This document shows positions 36,501 through 47,345 of a DNA stretch of 64,000 nucleotides, one piece after another; positions within the stretch are counted from its first letter, which is position 1, and each line of letters starts with the position of its first letter. Under the pieces are notes generated by a model. That model did not search any database and was not told the origin of the DNA. It was given only the letters and a program-made list of their open reading frames with translations. The stretch is from Entamoeba histolytica HM-1:IMSS. Its lineage: Eukaryota; Evosea; Mastigamoebida; Endamoebidae. The stretch spans positions 249,612-313,611 of the forward strand of contig NW_001914860.1 in the NCBI RefSeq assembly GCF_000208925.1. Reading direction: 5' to 3'. The translations under genes and the position numbers were made by a program.

Positions 36501-38534
36501 TCAATTTTGTTGACGTGGTTCAATAATTAGTGATTTGTCGTAAAGTTCCTTTTCACCCATTGTCAAACATCTAATCTCAATCTTCCTAATAAAAGCAAGT
36601 ATTTCAGGATTACGGTAATATTCATAATATCTTTTATAAAATAACATATCTTCAATCACCTTTGTTGTTAATGAACATTTTACAAAATTAACATCACCAT
36701 TTTCATTTTTATCTTCATTACCTTCATGAATAAAAGTTAAATCCTGAAGATAGACTCCAAAAAATGGAATACAAGGGAATGATTGATGTGATTTAATATC
36801 AGCACGGTATGCCTGATAACTTCCTGTTGGAATAGTTACTCTCTCTAGTGCTTTCATCTTTTTTGAAAAATTACCAACTTCTTCCCAGGTCAATTTTAAT
36901 CTACCAACAGGAGTTGAGTTCAATCCAGAAAACATTTCGAAAACTCCGTTGTAATTATTTAATCGAAGCATCTCCTCTCCGATAGAAATGAATTTTTTGA
37001 TAATTGTTGCACGTTGTTTTATATTTGACTCATCAACAATAGTAGAGATAACCCAATTTGTAATTGAATTAAAATGGTCTATCAATGCACAAAGATTTGG
37101 ACTTCGTTCAGTTTTATCGCTTTTAGTCCAAGCATTTCCCAACATTTCTTTTGCTTCAATAGATTTAAATAATTCATATTCATATAAAGTTAGTTGTTGT
37201 GCAAATTGTTCAGTTGGTAAAGTAGAAATAGTATATTCTTGTTGAACATTAACTATATCAAGTTTTTCTTCAATAGTTAATTTTTGAGAAGCACTTTGAA
37301 TCATCATTTGTTTATTTAGTGCAGTTTTCTTCAACAATGTATCATTTTCATTTTGTTTAATAAATTGATCTAAAAGAGGTAATAACGCCTCTTTACCACC
37401 ATCCATAAAATCATGAGGAAATGAAGACATCCATTTAGATAGCATAAAAAGAATTTTAAGAATAGTTTTATGTTGTACATCTTTAATTTGTTTATTATTT
37501 GATTCATTTTTATTTTCATTGTATAACCCAATTAATTTATTAAAAAATTCTGTTGGAGAAAGGTATTGTCTATAAGTAATAAGTAATGTTTCTATAAATT
37601 TGATATTATTATCAATATTTGGATTAACTGCCCATCTTATTAATGCTTCAATAGATCCAGAAACAACTTCTCCTTTATCGTCAGTTTCAATACCTTTAGA
37701 ATCTGTTTGAAGACTAACTTTAATAAAAGCAGAACGTTTTTGATTTGAAATTTTTTCTTTTTCTCTTTTTAGACTTTCACTAAGAACACTAACTTTTTCA
37801 TTAAAACATTCTACATCTTCTTTATAAGTTGACATTTGTGCTGATTTAATCATAGCGTATAATTCATAATAAGCTTTTCTAATTCTCATTTTTATAGTAA
37901 GGATTTCCATTTGAACATTATAAGTATCTCCGATTTTATAAACAAAATCAGGAATTGTTTGTCTTTTGCTATAAGGAAGAACAAAAGGAGGATTTATTTT
38001 TTCATTTACTGTATGAATTGTTTCTTCTAATTTATATAAAATTTCTTTTAATCCATTTAATTCATTTGAATTTTCTCCTGGATCTCCAAATGAATAACAA
38101 TTAATAAACATTTCTTTAGGATATTGATCAAGAATTTGTTGCATTAATTCTTTTTGTTGTTGTGTATATGTTGGTTTAAAATGGAGTTGGTTTGTTTTAC
38201 ATAATTTCTTTAATGAATTATCTAAATTCACTTCATACAATTGAACAGCTTGGAGTTTTTGTTCAATAGGAGAACCACTTGGTAATTCACAAAATAATCC
38301 TTTATTTATCTTGTCATCTTTTTTTATAACTTCTTTAACTTCTTCTATTGGAGTGGATGTTTCTGTTATTTGTGTTGATGAATATAATGAAGAAATTTGC
38401 TTTTTGGGTGATGAGATTTGTTGTAATGGAGTCCCTGGAAGAGAGTTATATGATTTATTTTGATCAACCCTTCTTCCAATTAATACTGAACGTTGTTTTG
38501 AGGAACTTGTCATATGAATTTGTTCTGATGACAT
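36501..38534 (-). CDS. Ras guanine-nucleotide exchange factor (REM + CDC25 domains)
   Basis: A 677-residue cytosolic protein. Residues 1-280 are polar with helical parts and no known domain. The REM (RasGEF_N) domain begins near 288 (SIEALIRWAVNPN, IKFIETLLITYRQYLSPTEF). The catalytic CDC25 domain runs from about 440 to 670: AQQLTLYEYELFKSI, FNSITNWVISTIVDE, LNNYNGVFEMFSGLNSTPVG, IPFFGVYLQDLTFIHEGNED. The last motif is the strongly conserved PFLGxYLxDLxFxxxG. Such proteins load GTP on Ras/Rap at membranes. No membrane-binding domain is visible, so recruitment is unknown. Single exon, first ATG. Confidence 0.92.
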   Translation of the reverse strand: MSSEQIHMTSSSKQRSVLIGRRVDQNKSYNSLPGTPLQQISSPKKQISSLYSSTQITETSTPIEEVKEVIKKDDKINKGLFCELPSGSPIEQKLQAVQLYEVNLDNSLKKLCKTNQLHFKPTYTQQQKELMQQILDQYPKEMFINCYSFGDPGENSNELNGLKEILYKLEETIHTVNEKINPPFVLPYSKRQTIPDFVYKIGDTYNVQMEILTIKMRIRKAYYELYAMIKSAQMSTYKEDVECFNEKVSVLSESLKREKEKISNQKRSAFIKVSLQTDSKGIETDDKGEVVSGSIEALIRWAVNPNIDNNIKFIETLLITYRQYLSPTEFFNKLIGLYNENKNESNNKQIKDVQHKTILKILFMLSKWMSSFPHDFMDGGKEALLPLLDQFIKQNENDTLLKKTALNKQMMIQSASQKLTIEEKLDIVNVQQEYTISTLPTEQFAQQLTLYEYELFKSIEAKEMLGNAWTKSDKTERSPNLCALIDHFNSITNWVISTIVDESNIKQRATIIKKFISIGEEMLRLNNYNGVFEMFSGLNSTPVGRLKLTWEEVGNFSKKMKALERVTIPTGSYQAYRADIKSHQSFPCIPFFGVYLQDLTFIHEGNEDKNENGDVNFVKCSLTTKVIEDMLFYKRYYEYYRNPEILAFIRKIEIRCLTMGEKELYDKSLIIEPRQQN

Positions 38535-39629
38535 TGTTTCTTGTAAATAAAACTAAAAATTTTTATTTTTTAGTTTTCGTCAATTTTTAATCTCTTTGAA
38601 AGAAGATACTTTTTTCTTTTTTGATATTGAAATTCTAAATAATAAGAAAATAGTTTTGTATGGGGTTTTCTTTAATTTTTTTCTTAATTTTTCTTTACAA
38701 TCCACCTTTAATCTTTTAATAATGTAAAACTCGAATAACCAAATTGTCAAGCCTTGGCTCATTCAAAAAAACTAAGTCATATATTTTATTTATATGGGTT
38801 GTCTATTATTAATTTTATTTGACATTGATTTAAAAATTTTTAAAATTTTTTTTCTAATGAAAGTATATTTCAGTTTTTCCTTAAAAATAGAAACATTAAT
38901 TTATTCTAATAAAATTAAATAAACTTGATGTAGTATTTTATACAAAGAAATACTGTCTGAGGTTGTGATAGAATCAATTTACAAATACTGACTCACTACT
39001 GAATAAACCAAAGAAATATATAATTCAAAGAATAACATAATATAAATTTATTGTAAAATGAAAGTACATAATGTTGTGATATGAAACGAGAATATTATGA
39101 AAATAAAAATAAAACAACTAAGTTGTTATTATATAAATAATTATAAAAATTGTTCAAATACTGTGTTTGATATAGAAATTATGTAAATCTTAGGTAATAA
39201 TCATAGACAAAATTAATTGTCTAATTTTTGTTTGTGTAGATACTTCTTTTAATCTATTCAAAACTAAAAGAATGTTATAAAATCTTATTTTGAAAGAAAA
39301 TAATATAAGGATTAGTTATTATATATTATTTGGTTCATAAAGTTTATATTCCATTCTCCGTATTAAATCATCTTTTTTTCATAACAATAGGTTATTTAGA
39401 TATTCAGAATAGAATCTTTTTCATGAATTTATGAAATTGTAAAAAAGAAGAAAAAAAAAACAATGTAATATTCAACCAATTTTTTTATAACATTGATTTA
39501 TTCAATTCACAAATTTCTATATAAACAAATATCTCTTTTTTATATTTGTGATTTGTTCAGAACTTTTATCTAAAAAAGATGTAGTCATTAAAAACAAATA
39601 ATTAAATTATTATCCTTTCTTACAGAAGA

Positions 39630-39737
39630 ATGTTTGTTTTATTATATTTTATTGCTTTATTCTCTTTATTTCTTAAGAAATTTAGTAAACCATTTATCAT
39701 TCTTGTATCAACTATTTGGTTATTACTACTTCGTTAG
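39630..39737 (+). CDS. Possible 35-residue membrane micropeptide
   Basis: ATG-to-TAG frame of 35 codons: a hydrophobic helix (MFVLLYFIALFSLFL), a basic turn (KKFSKPF), and a second hydrophobic stretch ending LLLLR. This helix-KK-helix form could be a tiny membrane protein, but T-rich DNA produces such frames easily. Confidence 0.2.
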   Translation: MFVLLYFIALFSLFLKKFSKPFIILVSTIWLLLLR

Positions 39738-39908
39738 TATTCTTTAAAACTAAGAACCATTAATACTCTCAAATTAAGTGTTATACACTAAATAAACAAA
39801 GACAATTAATCAGAAAAAGAATAGTTTATTTTTCTATTGCTTTATTATATTTTAAATGAAATTTAGAGTTTATAAAAACTAAATATAATTATAAAGTGCC
39901 ACGTTGAT

Positions 39909-39920
39909 GAACTATTTAAG
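39909..39920 (+). promoter_or_regulatory. Fused GAAC and TATA-like core promoter of the DCUN1 gene
   Basis: GAAC (39909-39912) runs directly into TATTTAAG (39913-39920), 37 bp before the ATG. Both match the Entamoeba core promoter elements described in the literature (GAACT, and a TATA-like GTATTTAAA). The direct fusion is noteworthy. Confidence 0.5.
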
Positions 39921-39956
39921 ACAAATTTTAGAGTAAGAAAAATATTTTCTTTAAAG

Positions 39957-40631
39957 ATGGCAAGTGTTGAGTCAATGTTAAAAGTATTTGATTCAATCAA
40001 AATGACTACTCCTAAAGGAAAGGTTGTTATTAAAACTGATGAACAAATTGATCAATTTATTGAACAATTAAATCTTGATTATGATGGTGTAGATTTGTAT
40101 ATGTTAGGGTATCTTGGTGGATGTAAAAAATATGGTCGTTTCTATAGAAATGAACTTGAAAAAGTTGTAAAATTATTAAACCCAAAAAAGCCATTGTCAC
40201 AAGAATTAAATAACCGATTTAATGCATTAGAAGGAGAGTCATATGTTAAATTTCTTGGGGTTGTTTATGATTGGGTTGATATAATGTTGAAAGAACTTCA
40301 ATCACATCAACCAACTGGTGAAAAAGTTAATTTAAAAATTTCTGGATTTGTTCCTATTGAAGGAAGAACTGAAATGGTAGATATTTTGCAACCATTGTTA
40401 TCTGCAATCATTCAGCCTAAATATAAAAACGATGTATTTGAACAATTTATTTATTTTGTCATTAACTATAAGAAAAGAAGACTTATGAGAAAGGATGAAA
40501 TTCAATTCCTTATTGATTTTTTAATAAAATATCCAAATATGAAAGCTGTAAAAAATTCAGATGATGATACTTGTTATTTCCCAATTCTTTATGATGAATT
40601 TATTGAATATGTTCAAAATAGTCAAAAATAA
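39957..40631 (+). CDS. DCUN1-domain protein (Dcn1-like neddylation cofactor)
   Basis: A 224-residue soluble, mostly helical protein. It aligns in outline with the potentiating-neddylation domain: FIEQLNLDYDGVDLYML, then GGCKKYGRFYRNELEKVVKL (family: cxFxrxEFxxG), VFEQFIYFVINYKKRRLMRK, and the C-terminal YFPILYDEFIEYVQ matching the family's WPxxIDEFVEY end. Dcn1 proteins help attach Nedd8 to cullins. No UBA domain is present at the N-terminus. The motif match is moderate. The fused GAAC/TATA element lies just upstream. Confidence 0.6.
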   Translation: MASVESMLKVFDSIKMTTPKGKVVIKTDEQIDQFIEQLNLDYDGVDLYMLGYLGGCKKYGRFYRNELEKVVKLLNPKKPLSQELNNRFNALEGESYVKFLGVVYDWVDIMLKELQSHQPTGEKVNLKISGFVPIEGRTEMVDILQPLLSAIIQPKYKNDVFEQFIYFVINYKKRRLMRKDEIQFLIDFLIKYPNMKAVKNSDDDTCYFPILYDEFIEYVQNSQK

Positions 40632-42298
40632 TTTAATGAATTTTTAACGGAAGATTTTATTGTTTTTTTAATCAATAGATTTATATCATTTCCTTTGTTT
40701 CTTCTTTTTACTTTGTTCTTTTTTATTGTTTTTGTTTATTTGCATTTTTAAGAAAATAATAATACTTAGTTAATTGCTTTATTATTAAATGTTAATAAAA
40801 TTTTCATCTATTCTTCTAGCACAGCAGAGACTACTCCCATTTCTGAACATTTTTTTAACTAAAAGAGTAATCTCTCTGTTTAACCTATCATTTAGATTTT
40901 TATAGGAGTATAAATAAAGTATTTCTTTGTTTTATTTCTTTTTATTAATGTCTTCTCAAACTTCTTCTGATTATTTTTTCTTTTTAATTTCTTGGTTAAT
41001 TTCTGATTTAAATTTAAACAATATCAGTTTTTTTTCTTTTTATTTTAAGACAGAGAGAAGAGAGCATTTCATTACCACTATTTTATTATGACTAATTTTC
41101 TTTTAGTGTTAAACACACTTTAACAAATCCTTTTCTTTGAATAATACTTCCATATATATATTTATAATTTCTTTATTAATAAAAACCAAGTCTTATAATT
41201 ACAACATGTAATATTCCATCATAATAAATTACTAAATTCTTGACAGCATTATCTATTCTATTATCTTTTTTTTATTCAAATACATTACCATAACAATATA
41301 ATATTTGATTGTTTATTGTTTAAATTCATATTAAGGTTTGTGTGTAGTATTTTAGATGTGCCACCTTCGCTATTATTTTCATTTTTAAGAAATCAACCAT
41401 TAAACAAAAATAATTTTATTTCTTTAACAACACTAGATATATTTTAACATTTCATAGAATATCTTTTATTGTATTTAATAATTGTCTTGTTATTGATTAT
41501 TCATTGAACAAAAACATCCTACATCCTAGTCTAATAAGTTAATTTCATAATTAGATTCTATTAACTCTAATGAAATCTAAACAAAAGGCAGCCTAAATTA
41601 ATATCAATAAACTTTGTTTATTTCTTTTTTTTTGATTAATTCATTGAAGTAGTTAATCATTGAATAGTTTCATCTTATTGAAGAAAAAAATTAAGTGATA
41701 ACATAAACATCCATAACGATAATAAACTGTACATATGAACAACAACTTCATTTATATTAACCACCTTCTCTATAACTCAGATACATATTTTCACTGACTA
41801 AGAAATTTTATTTAAATGTTGTATTAATGATATATGCTTATTAAATATCTCTTCTGAAAAAAAAATAAGAAAAATATTTAGTATAAAAGAAAAATTTTCA
41901 ACCTATTCTATTTCTCTTTGAAACCAATACTTTAGTCTTGTATAGTTAGGTGGAGTCAAAGTATATTAAAAATTATTAAATAAATACTTTAAAGCAAAAC
42001 AATACATAAATATTAAATCATTAACTTTTTTATTTTTAATTATACAAAGACAAAAATGTTATTTCAAGTAATTATTAATTTCAAAACAATAAGAGTAAAA
42101 AGGATTTTTATTGTTTATTCTAACAATGATTTATTTTTATAGTCTATATTCTAATAATAACATATTAAATTTTAATTCTACATCAACTCAAATAAAAAAA
42201 GGAAATTGTTTTAATTAATAAAATAGTTAAATTAAATTTATAAAATTTATTATTCAAATAAACTCAAAAATAAGTCAACAACTGTCACTGAGGAACAA
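40632..42298. other. Intergenic region
   Basis: 1.67 kb without a supported gene. An imperfect inverted repeat (CAGAGACTACTC near 40826 and GAGTAATCTCTCTG near 40866, one mismatch in 11) could form a hairpin with a loop of about 30 bases. Otherwise A/T runs. No tRNA or element ends found. Confidence 0.4.
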
Positions 42299-42688
42299 AT
42301 GATAAAATTATTTATTATAATAATGATTATTAACACTTGTTATAGTGAAGAGACAAGTCCTCTTAGTTCAGAACATAAAGAAATAGAAGATATTGTACCA
42401 GAGCAATATGAATCATATAATCAAGATATCAAAACAAAACATTTTATTATGTTTTATCATCCTTATTGTGAATGGTGTAAGGAAATGAGAACATTATTAA
42501 TTCAGTTATCAGAAGAACTTCCTAATGTAAAGTTTCATCAAATAAATTGTGTTACTTATAAACAATTTTGTCAAAGCCATAGAGTTAATAGTTATCCAAA
42601 AATGTACATTATTCATGGATTCTTTAATAGCCAGTGCTTTGATAGAAAATACGAATTAATAAAAAAGTTTATCATTAATTTTAAGTAA
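42299..42688 (+). CDS. Secreted or ER thioredoxin-fold protein (CxxC)
   Basis: A 129-residue protein. Signal peptide (about 1-16: MIKLFIIIMIINTCYS), an acidic spacer, then a thioredoxin-like domain: FIMFYHPYCEWCKEM with the active-site pair C57-x-x-C60, KFHQINC, and the cis-proline loop VNSYPKMYII. A single PDI-type domain. It lacks a KDEL-like retention signal and stops at the last helix. C-E-W-C differs from the usual PDI CGHC, suggesting different redox potential. Two extra Cys lie outside the motif. Probably a disulfide reductase or isomerase of the secretory pathway. Confidence 0.8.
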   Translation: MIKLFIIIMIINTCYSEETSPLSSEHKEIEDIVPEQYESYNQDIKTKHFIMFYHPYCEWCKEMRTLLIQLSEELPNVKFHQINCVTYKQFCQSHRVNSYPKMYIIHGFFNSQCFDRKYELIKKFIINFK

Positions 42689-42953
42689 AATTGTGTAAAA
42701 CTCATTTATTATCAACGGTTTACAGTTATAATTCTTAATACTCTCTTTAAAATAAAATATAACTCCTTTTGTTTATTAACTTCTTTTTATAAAGAAATCT
42801 TTAATAAAAAGTATTATTGAATAAAAATTATTTTATTACACATTTCATCATAACTTTTTTTAAAGTACAAATCTTAATGAAAGACAAATTAAAAAAGAGA
42901 AATATCCTAAACTTCTGTTTGAGTGTTATTAATGATAGTAAGAAAGTATCAAT

Positions 42954-43511
42954 TTAATTATCTTCTTTACCAGCATGGTTATTCTTTCTCTTTCTTCTTC
43001 CATTAATTTCTGGATTAGTTAATGGTGTATTATCAGCTAATTGAATGAGTGGTTCAGATTCAACTCTAACAAGGAAGGATGGAACATCAACAACTTGTTT
43101 ACCAACTTTAATCATTTTTCCTCTAATAAGAACTCTAGCATGATGAATGGATTTAGCAAATCCTTTTCTGTAAACAAGAGTTTGAAGTCTTCTTTCAAGA
43201 AGATTTTCTTCTTTAAGGGCAAGAACAAATTCCAACTTGTTTTGGTCTCTTGGAAGAATACCAAGGTTGTGAAGTCTTCTAAGAAGAGCTGCACCTTCAA
43301 GAAGTCTCTTTGGGTCTTTAGCGTCTTTCATTAACATAACTTTAGCAATAGTTCTCATATGTCCAAGCATATAGTGAACACGTTGAATTTCCTTTTTATT
43401 TTTCAATCCAAATTGACCAACAAGTTTAAGTTCGGCATCAAATCTTTCTCTTTCGTATGGTACCTTTGGTGTTTTGTAAGTGATACTGTGGTTTCTCAAA
43501 CAACGTCCCAT
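42954..43511 (-). CDS. RPS9: 40S ribosomal protein uS4 (S9)
   Basis: A 185-residue protein of the usual eukaryotic S9 length. N-terminus TYKTPKVPYERERFDAELKL, LLRRLHNLGILPRDQNKLE, and the S4 RNA-binding domain RRLQTLVYRKGFAKSIHHAR with VLIRGKMIKVGKQVVDVPSF. It ends in a basic tail (NGRRKRKNNHAGKEDN). It binds 18S rRNA and takes part in decoding accuracy. Upstream, on the coding strand, two GAACT elements lie within about 60 bp of the start, and a 10-bp hairpin lies about 155 bp upstream. Confidence 0.95.
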   Translation of the reverse strand: MGRCLRNHSITYKTPKVPYERERFDAELKLVGQFGLKNKKEIQRVHYMLGHMRTIAKVMLMKDAKDPKRLLEGAALLRRLHNLGILPRDQNKLEFVLALKEENLLERRLQTLVYRKGFAKSIHHARVLIRGKMIKVGKQVVDVPSFLVRVESEPLIQLADNTPLTNPEINGRRKRKNNHAGKEDN

Positions 43512-43662
43512 GCTTCACTTTGCCCTTAAAGTTCTTTTCAAAATTTTTTTAAGTTCGAAAAAGGGTTTTATAGTTTCTTATTAATAATTTTACTATTTAT
43601 CTTTACTTTTTTTATTCCTCTTTTTCCAGATTTTATCTTCAATTTATTGAAACCCATTTTAG

Positions 43663-43688
43663 GGTATATCTTAAAAGAAGAATATACC
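43663..43688. promoter_or_regulatory. Hairpin upstream of the uS4 gene
   Basis: GGTATATCTT (43663-43672) pairs with AAGAATATACC (43678-43688) with one bulged base and a loop of about five bases. It lies about 155 bp upstream of the uS4 start codon. Could be regulatory or chance. Confidence 0.25.
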
Positions 43689-43939
43689 AATCATTTTAAA
43701 TATGATGTGGCATTTTTTTAATCAACTTCATTCAATTAAAACAACACTTAGTTTGCTTTCTTTTATAATATTAATACATTCACTATTCATTTTAAATGAT
43801 TATTTTTTAGTAATTTAATTTTTAAGAAGTTAATAAACTATTATATTTATTTTAATTTAAACTTATCTTTAAAACATAAAATAATTAACAAAATTTCCTT
43901 CTTTTTTTTTGAAAAACAAATCAATAAAGGTAGTAAGTA

Positions 43940-44716
43940 TTAATTCTTTTTCTTATTGTCTTTTTGAATATATCTTCCATAATCGTAAATCATAAAGGCA
44001 ATATCTGAAATTGAAACAAAACTAGCAATTTCTGAAATACAAAGAATTATAAATAAAATACATGCATCAAATTGTTGTGTGATATCCTAATTGTTTAATA
44101 TTATAATTAATAATATACAGAGTATATAAAAACAAACTAAAATACTAAAAGCAAATAAAATCATAATTTCACCTCCAATAATAAATTTCAATGAGTTTAC
44201 AAAATGATATTTCAATAAATAAAGATGTGAAAAAAGTAAGTAAAGTACAATGGGTATTAAAATATGAAGTGATAACCAATTTCTTATTAAAAAGAAATAA
44301 ACTATCCAAACAAATGTAACTAATGAAAGTTTCCAGTTTAATGTAATAGTATGACGATATACAAGTGCAACAAATAAAATAAAAATACAGATCGTATGGA
44401 ATGAGTAATAAGCAGAACTATCACTTGGATATACAAATATTGAGGCACAACAACCAAAGAAGCTTGATATTACACTAAGTCCAATATAAACACTTGCCGC
44501 AAATACTCGTTTGTAATATTTGCTATCTTTTAGATAAAATAAACTAACAATAATTAACACAAAGAATTCTGCTATACAAACACAAAACCATGAAAAAGAA
44601 CTAAATATCATAATGTATTGTAACATCCCTTCTGGAAATGTTACATTGTCAAATGAAAAATTTTGAACATATTCAAATTGTTCTATTAACATTGAAAGTC
44701 CACTCTTTCCCTCCAT
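43940..44716 (-). CDS. Multi-pass (about seven helices) membrane protein, two exons
   Basis: Exons 44138-44716 and 43940-44086 join in phase 0 across a 51-bp intron (GTTTGT...TAG), giving 241 residues. Without the splice the last helix and basic tail are lost. The N-terminus has two N-glycosylation sites (NFS, NVT) before the first helix, suggesting it is lumenal or outside. About seven hydrophobic segments follow, ending ISDIAFMIYDYGRYIQ and a Lys/Asn-rich cytosolic tail. The topology resembles a seven-helix receptor, but I see no family motif (no HxxxH or similar). The function is unknown. Confidence 0.65.
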
Positions 44717-46878
44717 TTCTATTTTCTTAAAATCTTATTTTTAAGTTCTACTATTTTTTTTCTATTATATAGTATTTTATGGTTTCTAGTTTAAAATAAA
44801 AAATCATTATTTCAAATTTGAAGCATTTCAATTTCTAATAAAAATTATAAAATAATACGTTTACTAAGAGTATTTCACATATTAATGAAATTTAGATATT
44901 TCTTGTGTAAGTTGGATATTTCTTGAAAAAAAGGTTTTTTGTTGGGATAACTATAAAATAAAACAATATTCAATTCATTTATTTCATGAGTTAAGCCAGC
45001 TCAAAATTATTTTGTTTTAAATTAAATAATATTTAATTTGTTATTTAAGAGTATTTTGTATTTATTGTTTCTATTCATTATTCATTCTTTTTTTTTTATT
45101 ATTTCATTCATTTATTTTTCTTCTTCATTGTTAATTACTATTTCTTTTATTTCTATTTTATTTGTTTAGAATATATACGTCAATTACATTTCTGAATATT
45201 ACATTTTATCTTGATATATATGTTTGTATATTCTCTTCTTTTTCCTATTTATGTTTCATGACTTATTGATATTATTATTTTTCTTTTTTACACATTTACA
45301 CTTTGCTTGTTTTATGTTTTGTTTGTTTCTAAATATATTATTATTCAAATAATTATACATTTATTTATTTATTTATTCTTTATTTCTTTCTATATGTTGT
45401 TTTACATTGTTCTATTATCTATATAATGTATTTATATTATTTCTTATTTTTCTCATTTCATATTTGTAAATGTCTTTATTTTGTAAATTGATTGAATTAA
45501 ATACATTTTATTTCATTACCATTTTATATTTATTTGTTAATTTAGAAAATGTAAGAAATGAAATTTCATGTACCATTGTATATTATTTATAGATTTTAAT
45601 ATTCATTCTTTATTTTTTGGTTTTAATATTCATTTTCTATAATTTATTGAATTTCATTATTTGAGATTTTTACTCTTTTTTTTATTTTTCTATTATACTA
45701 TTTTTCTGTCACACCTTCATTCTATTTATTCATTTATCATCTTTTTATTTTATTCTTTATTTCTTTCTCTTTCAAATATTATGATTAATTGTTATTTTAT
45801 TTCATAATTCATGTATTTCATTTTGTCATTTTCTATTGTTTCTTTCATTCTTTCGTCTATTCCTTTTATATTCTATATGTGGTAATTAATGAAATGAGAT
45901 GTATTTCTCATATTGTTAATAATCTATTTCATAATTATTTATCATTTAAATATAATAGTTGTTAATTTTGTTATTTCTTTGTAATTTCATTTTCAATTAT
46001 GAATTTTCAGTTATATATTCAATTTATTTATTGAATTGAAAATATGGTATGTCATTTGATTTATCTTATTTATGACATTATTTGTATCTTTGTACATTTA
46101 ATTGATATTTTATTCTTTCTATTTTCTTATTTTCATTCTTACTTTATTATATCTTCTTTTATAATTTCTTCTTTTTATTTATTTTCATTGTTTTCTCATA
46201 TTTTCATTCATAAATATTTATATTTATTTTCATTTGTAATCAATTGGTATTTAATCATTATATTTCATTATATTTATGTTTCTTTTTTTTTCTTTTAGTT
46301 AATTGAAACTAAGACTCAATTTCAGCAGAAAATGTTATTAAAATTTCAAATATTAAACATTTAATTAAGTATTGATAGAATTTCTTTATGATATCCCTGT
46401 AACAGATGAAACAAGTTCAATACATTTGTCATTTTTAGTAACTCTACAAATATGTTTAAATATAATAAATTCAATGTTTTAATTGTATTATTCATGTTTT
46501 TAATGTTAATAGTTTTAACTTCTTTAATACTGTCATTCACTATTCTTTATTTAATCCAATTTTTTCTGTATTTATTGTTCATTTATTTCAATTTATTATT
46601 CTATTTTTTACATTTTTATATATATTCTTTTTTTTATTTTATTCTTTATTTCTTTATTCATAATTTTATTGTTCATTTATTTCGATTGTTAATGTGTTAT
46701 GAAACAATAAGAATATCCTTTATTAGAATAGTTTTAATCTTTTTATTTCTTATTTATATTTTATCTTTGTATTTTCTTGTATTAAATTTGTATTGTGTCA
46801 ATGAATATTTCCAGTTATTTGTTTTCATTATACTTAAATTTAATTCATTTATTGTTATTATGACACTATCATAACTTC
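44717..46878. other. T-rich strand-biased block, probably decayed minus-strand coding DNA
   Basis: After about 270 bp of ordinary spacer, 44985-46878 is extremely T-rich on the + strand, with very few G. Read on the minus strand it gives Lys/Asn/Ile-rich peptides broken by frequent stops (for example KIERIKYQLNVQRYK). Hydrophobic + strand frames here (46044-46298, 46452-46874) reflect base bias and are not genes. It adjoins an assembly gap and looks like one long eroded gene or repeat running into it. Confidence 0.45.
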
Positions 46879-46978
46879 NNNNNNNNNNNNNNNNNNNNNN
46901 NNNNNNNNNNNNNNNNNNNNNNNNNNNNNNNNNNNNNNNNNNNNNNNNNNNNNNNNNNNNNNNNNNNNNNNNNNNNNN
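46879..46978. other. Assembly gap (100 N)
   Basis: Exactly one hundred undetermined bases. The round length suggests a gap of unknown true size. The low-complexity flanks probably caused it. Confidence 0.99.
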
Positions 46979-47276
46979 TGTTTTGTTTTATTTTCCATTT
47001 CTCTTTATTTAATATCACCCGTGTTTCATATAATGATTTCCAATATTCTAAAGTAATATCGTTATTTGGGTATATTTCATTCTTTGTTTTGTTTTTCTTC
47101 ATTATTCTAATTTTCTTGTTATAATCAAACATGATTTTATTTGTATTGATTCTGATCCTTTCATCTTTACTAAATTTAATTCTTTCTTTTATCATTGTCA
47201 TTATATATTTTATGTATTTTATTCTTTCTAGTGCTTTAACTTTTATTCCTTCTTCATCATATTCTTTTAATTTCAT
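46979..47276 (-). CDS. Partial Lys/Ile-rich protein truncated by the gap
   Basis: On the minus strand an ATG at 47276 opens a frame of about 99 codons that enters the gap without a stop. The protein is basic and helical (MKLKEYDEEGIKVKALERIK, IKERIKFSKDERIRIN, ITLEYWKSLYETRVILNK). The frame is also open 23 codons upstream to a TTG. Past the gap the same strand is full of stops, so it may be the intact start of a pseudogene. No domain recognised. Confidence 0.35.
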
Positions 47277-47345
47277 GTTGCACTTGATTCTGTGCCATTT
47301 TCTTTCACTTAATTGAAATATGAACAAATACAAAATAACTTTCAA

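Larger units (their letters stand above)
38535..39956. other. Intergenic region
   Basis: 1.4 kb, mostly A/T runs. Contains a minus-strand 60-codon frame at 38580-38762 that I do not trust, and a tiny hydrophobic ORF at 39630-39737 (own entry). The DCUN1 promoter elements are at its right end. No repeat or RNA seen. Confidence 0.4.

Noticed and set aside
38580..38762. 60-codon minus-strand ATG frame upstream of the Ras GEF gene
   Set aside because: Basic, low-complexity content and no family match. It ends before the Ras GEF start, with no splice signal that would join it in frame.
40826..40880. Inverted repeat downstream of the DCUN1 gene as a terminator or RNA gene
   Set aside because: One mismatch and a loop of about 30 bases; weak in AT-rich DNA and without other support.
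46452..46874. 140-codon hydrophobic + strand frame next to the gap
   Set aside because: Almost pure Phe/Leu/Ile/Tyr from T-rich low-complexity DNA, with no charged loops or signal pattern. The same holds for 46044-46298.
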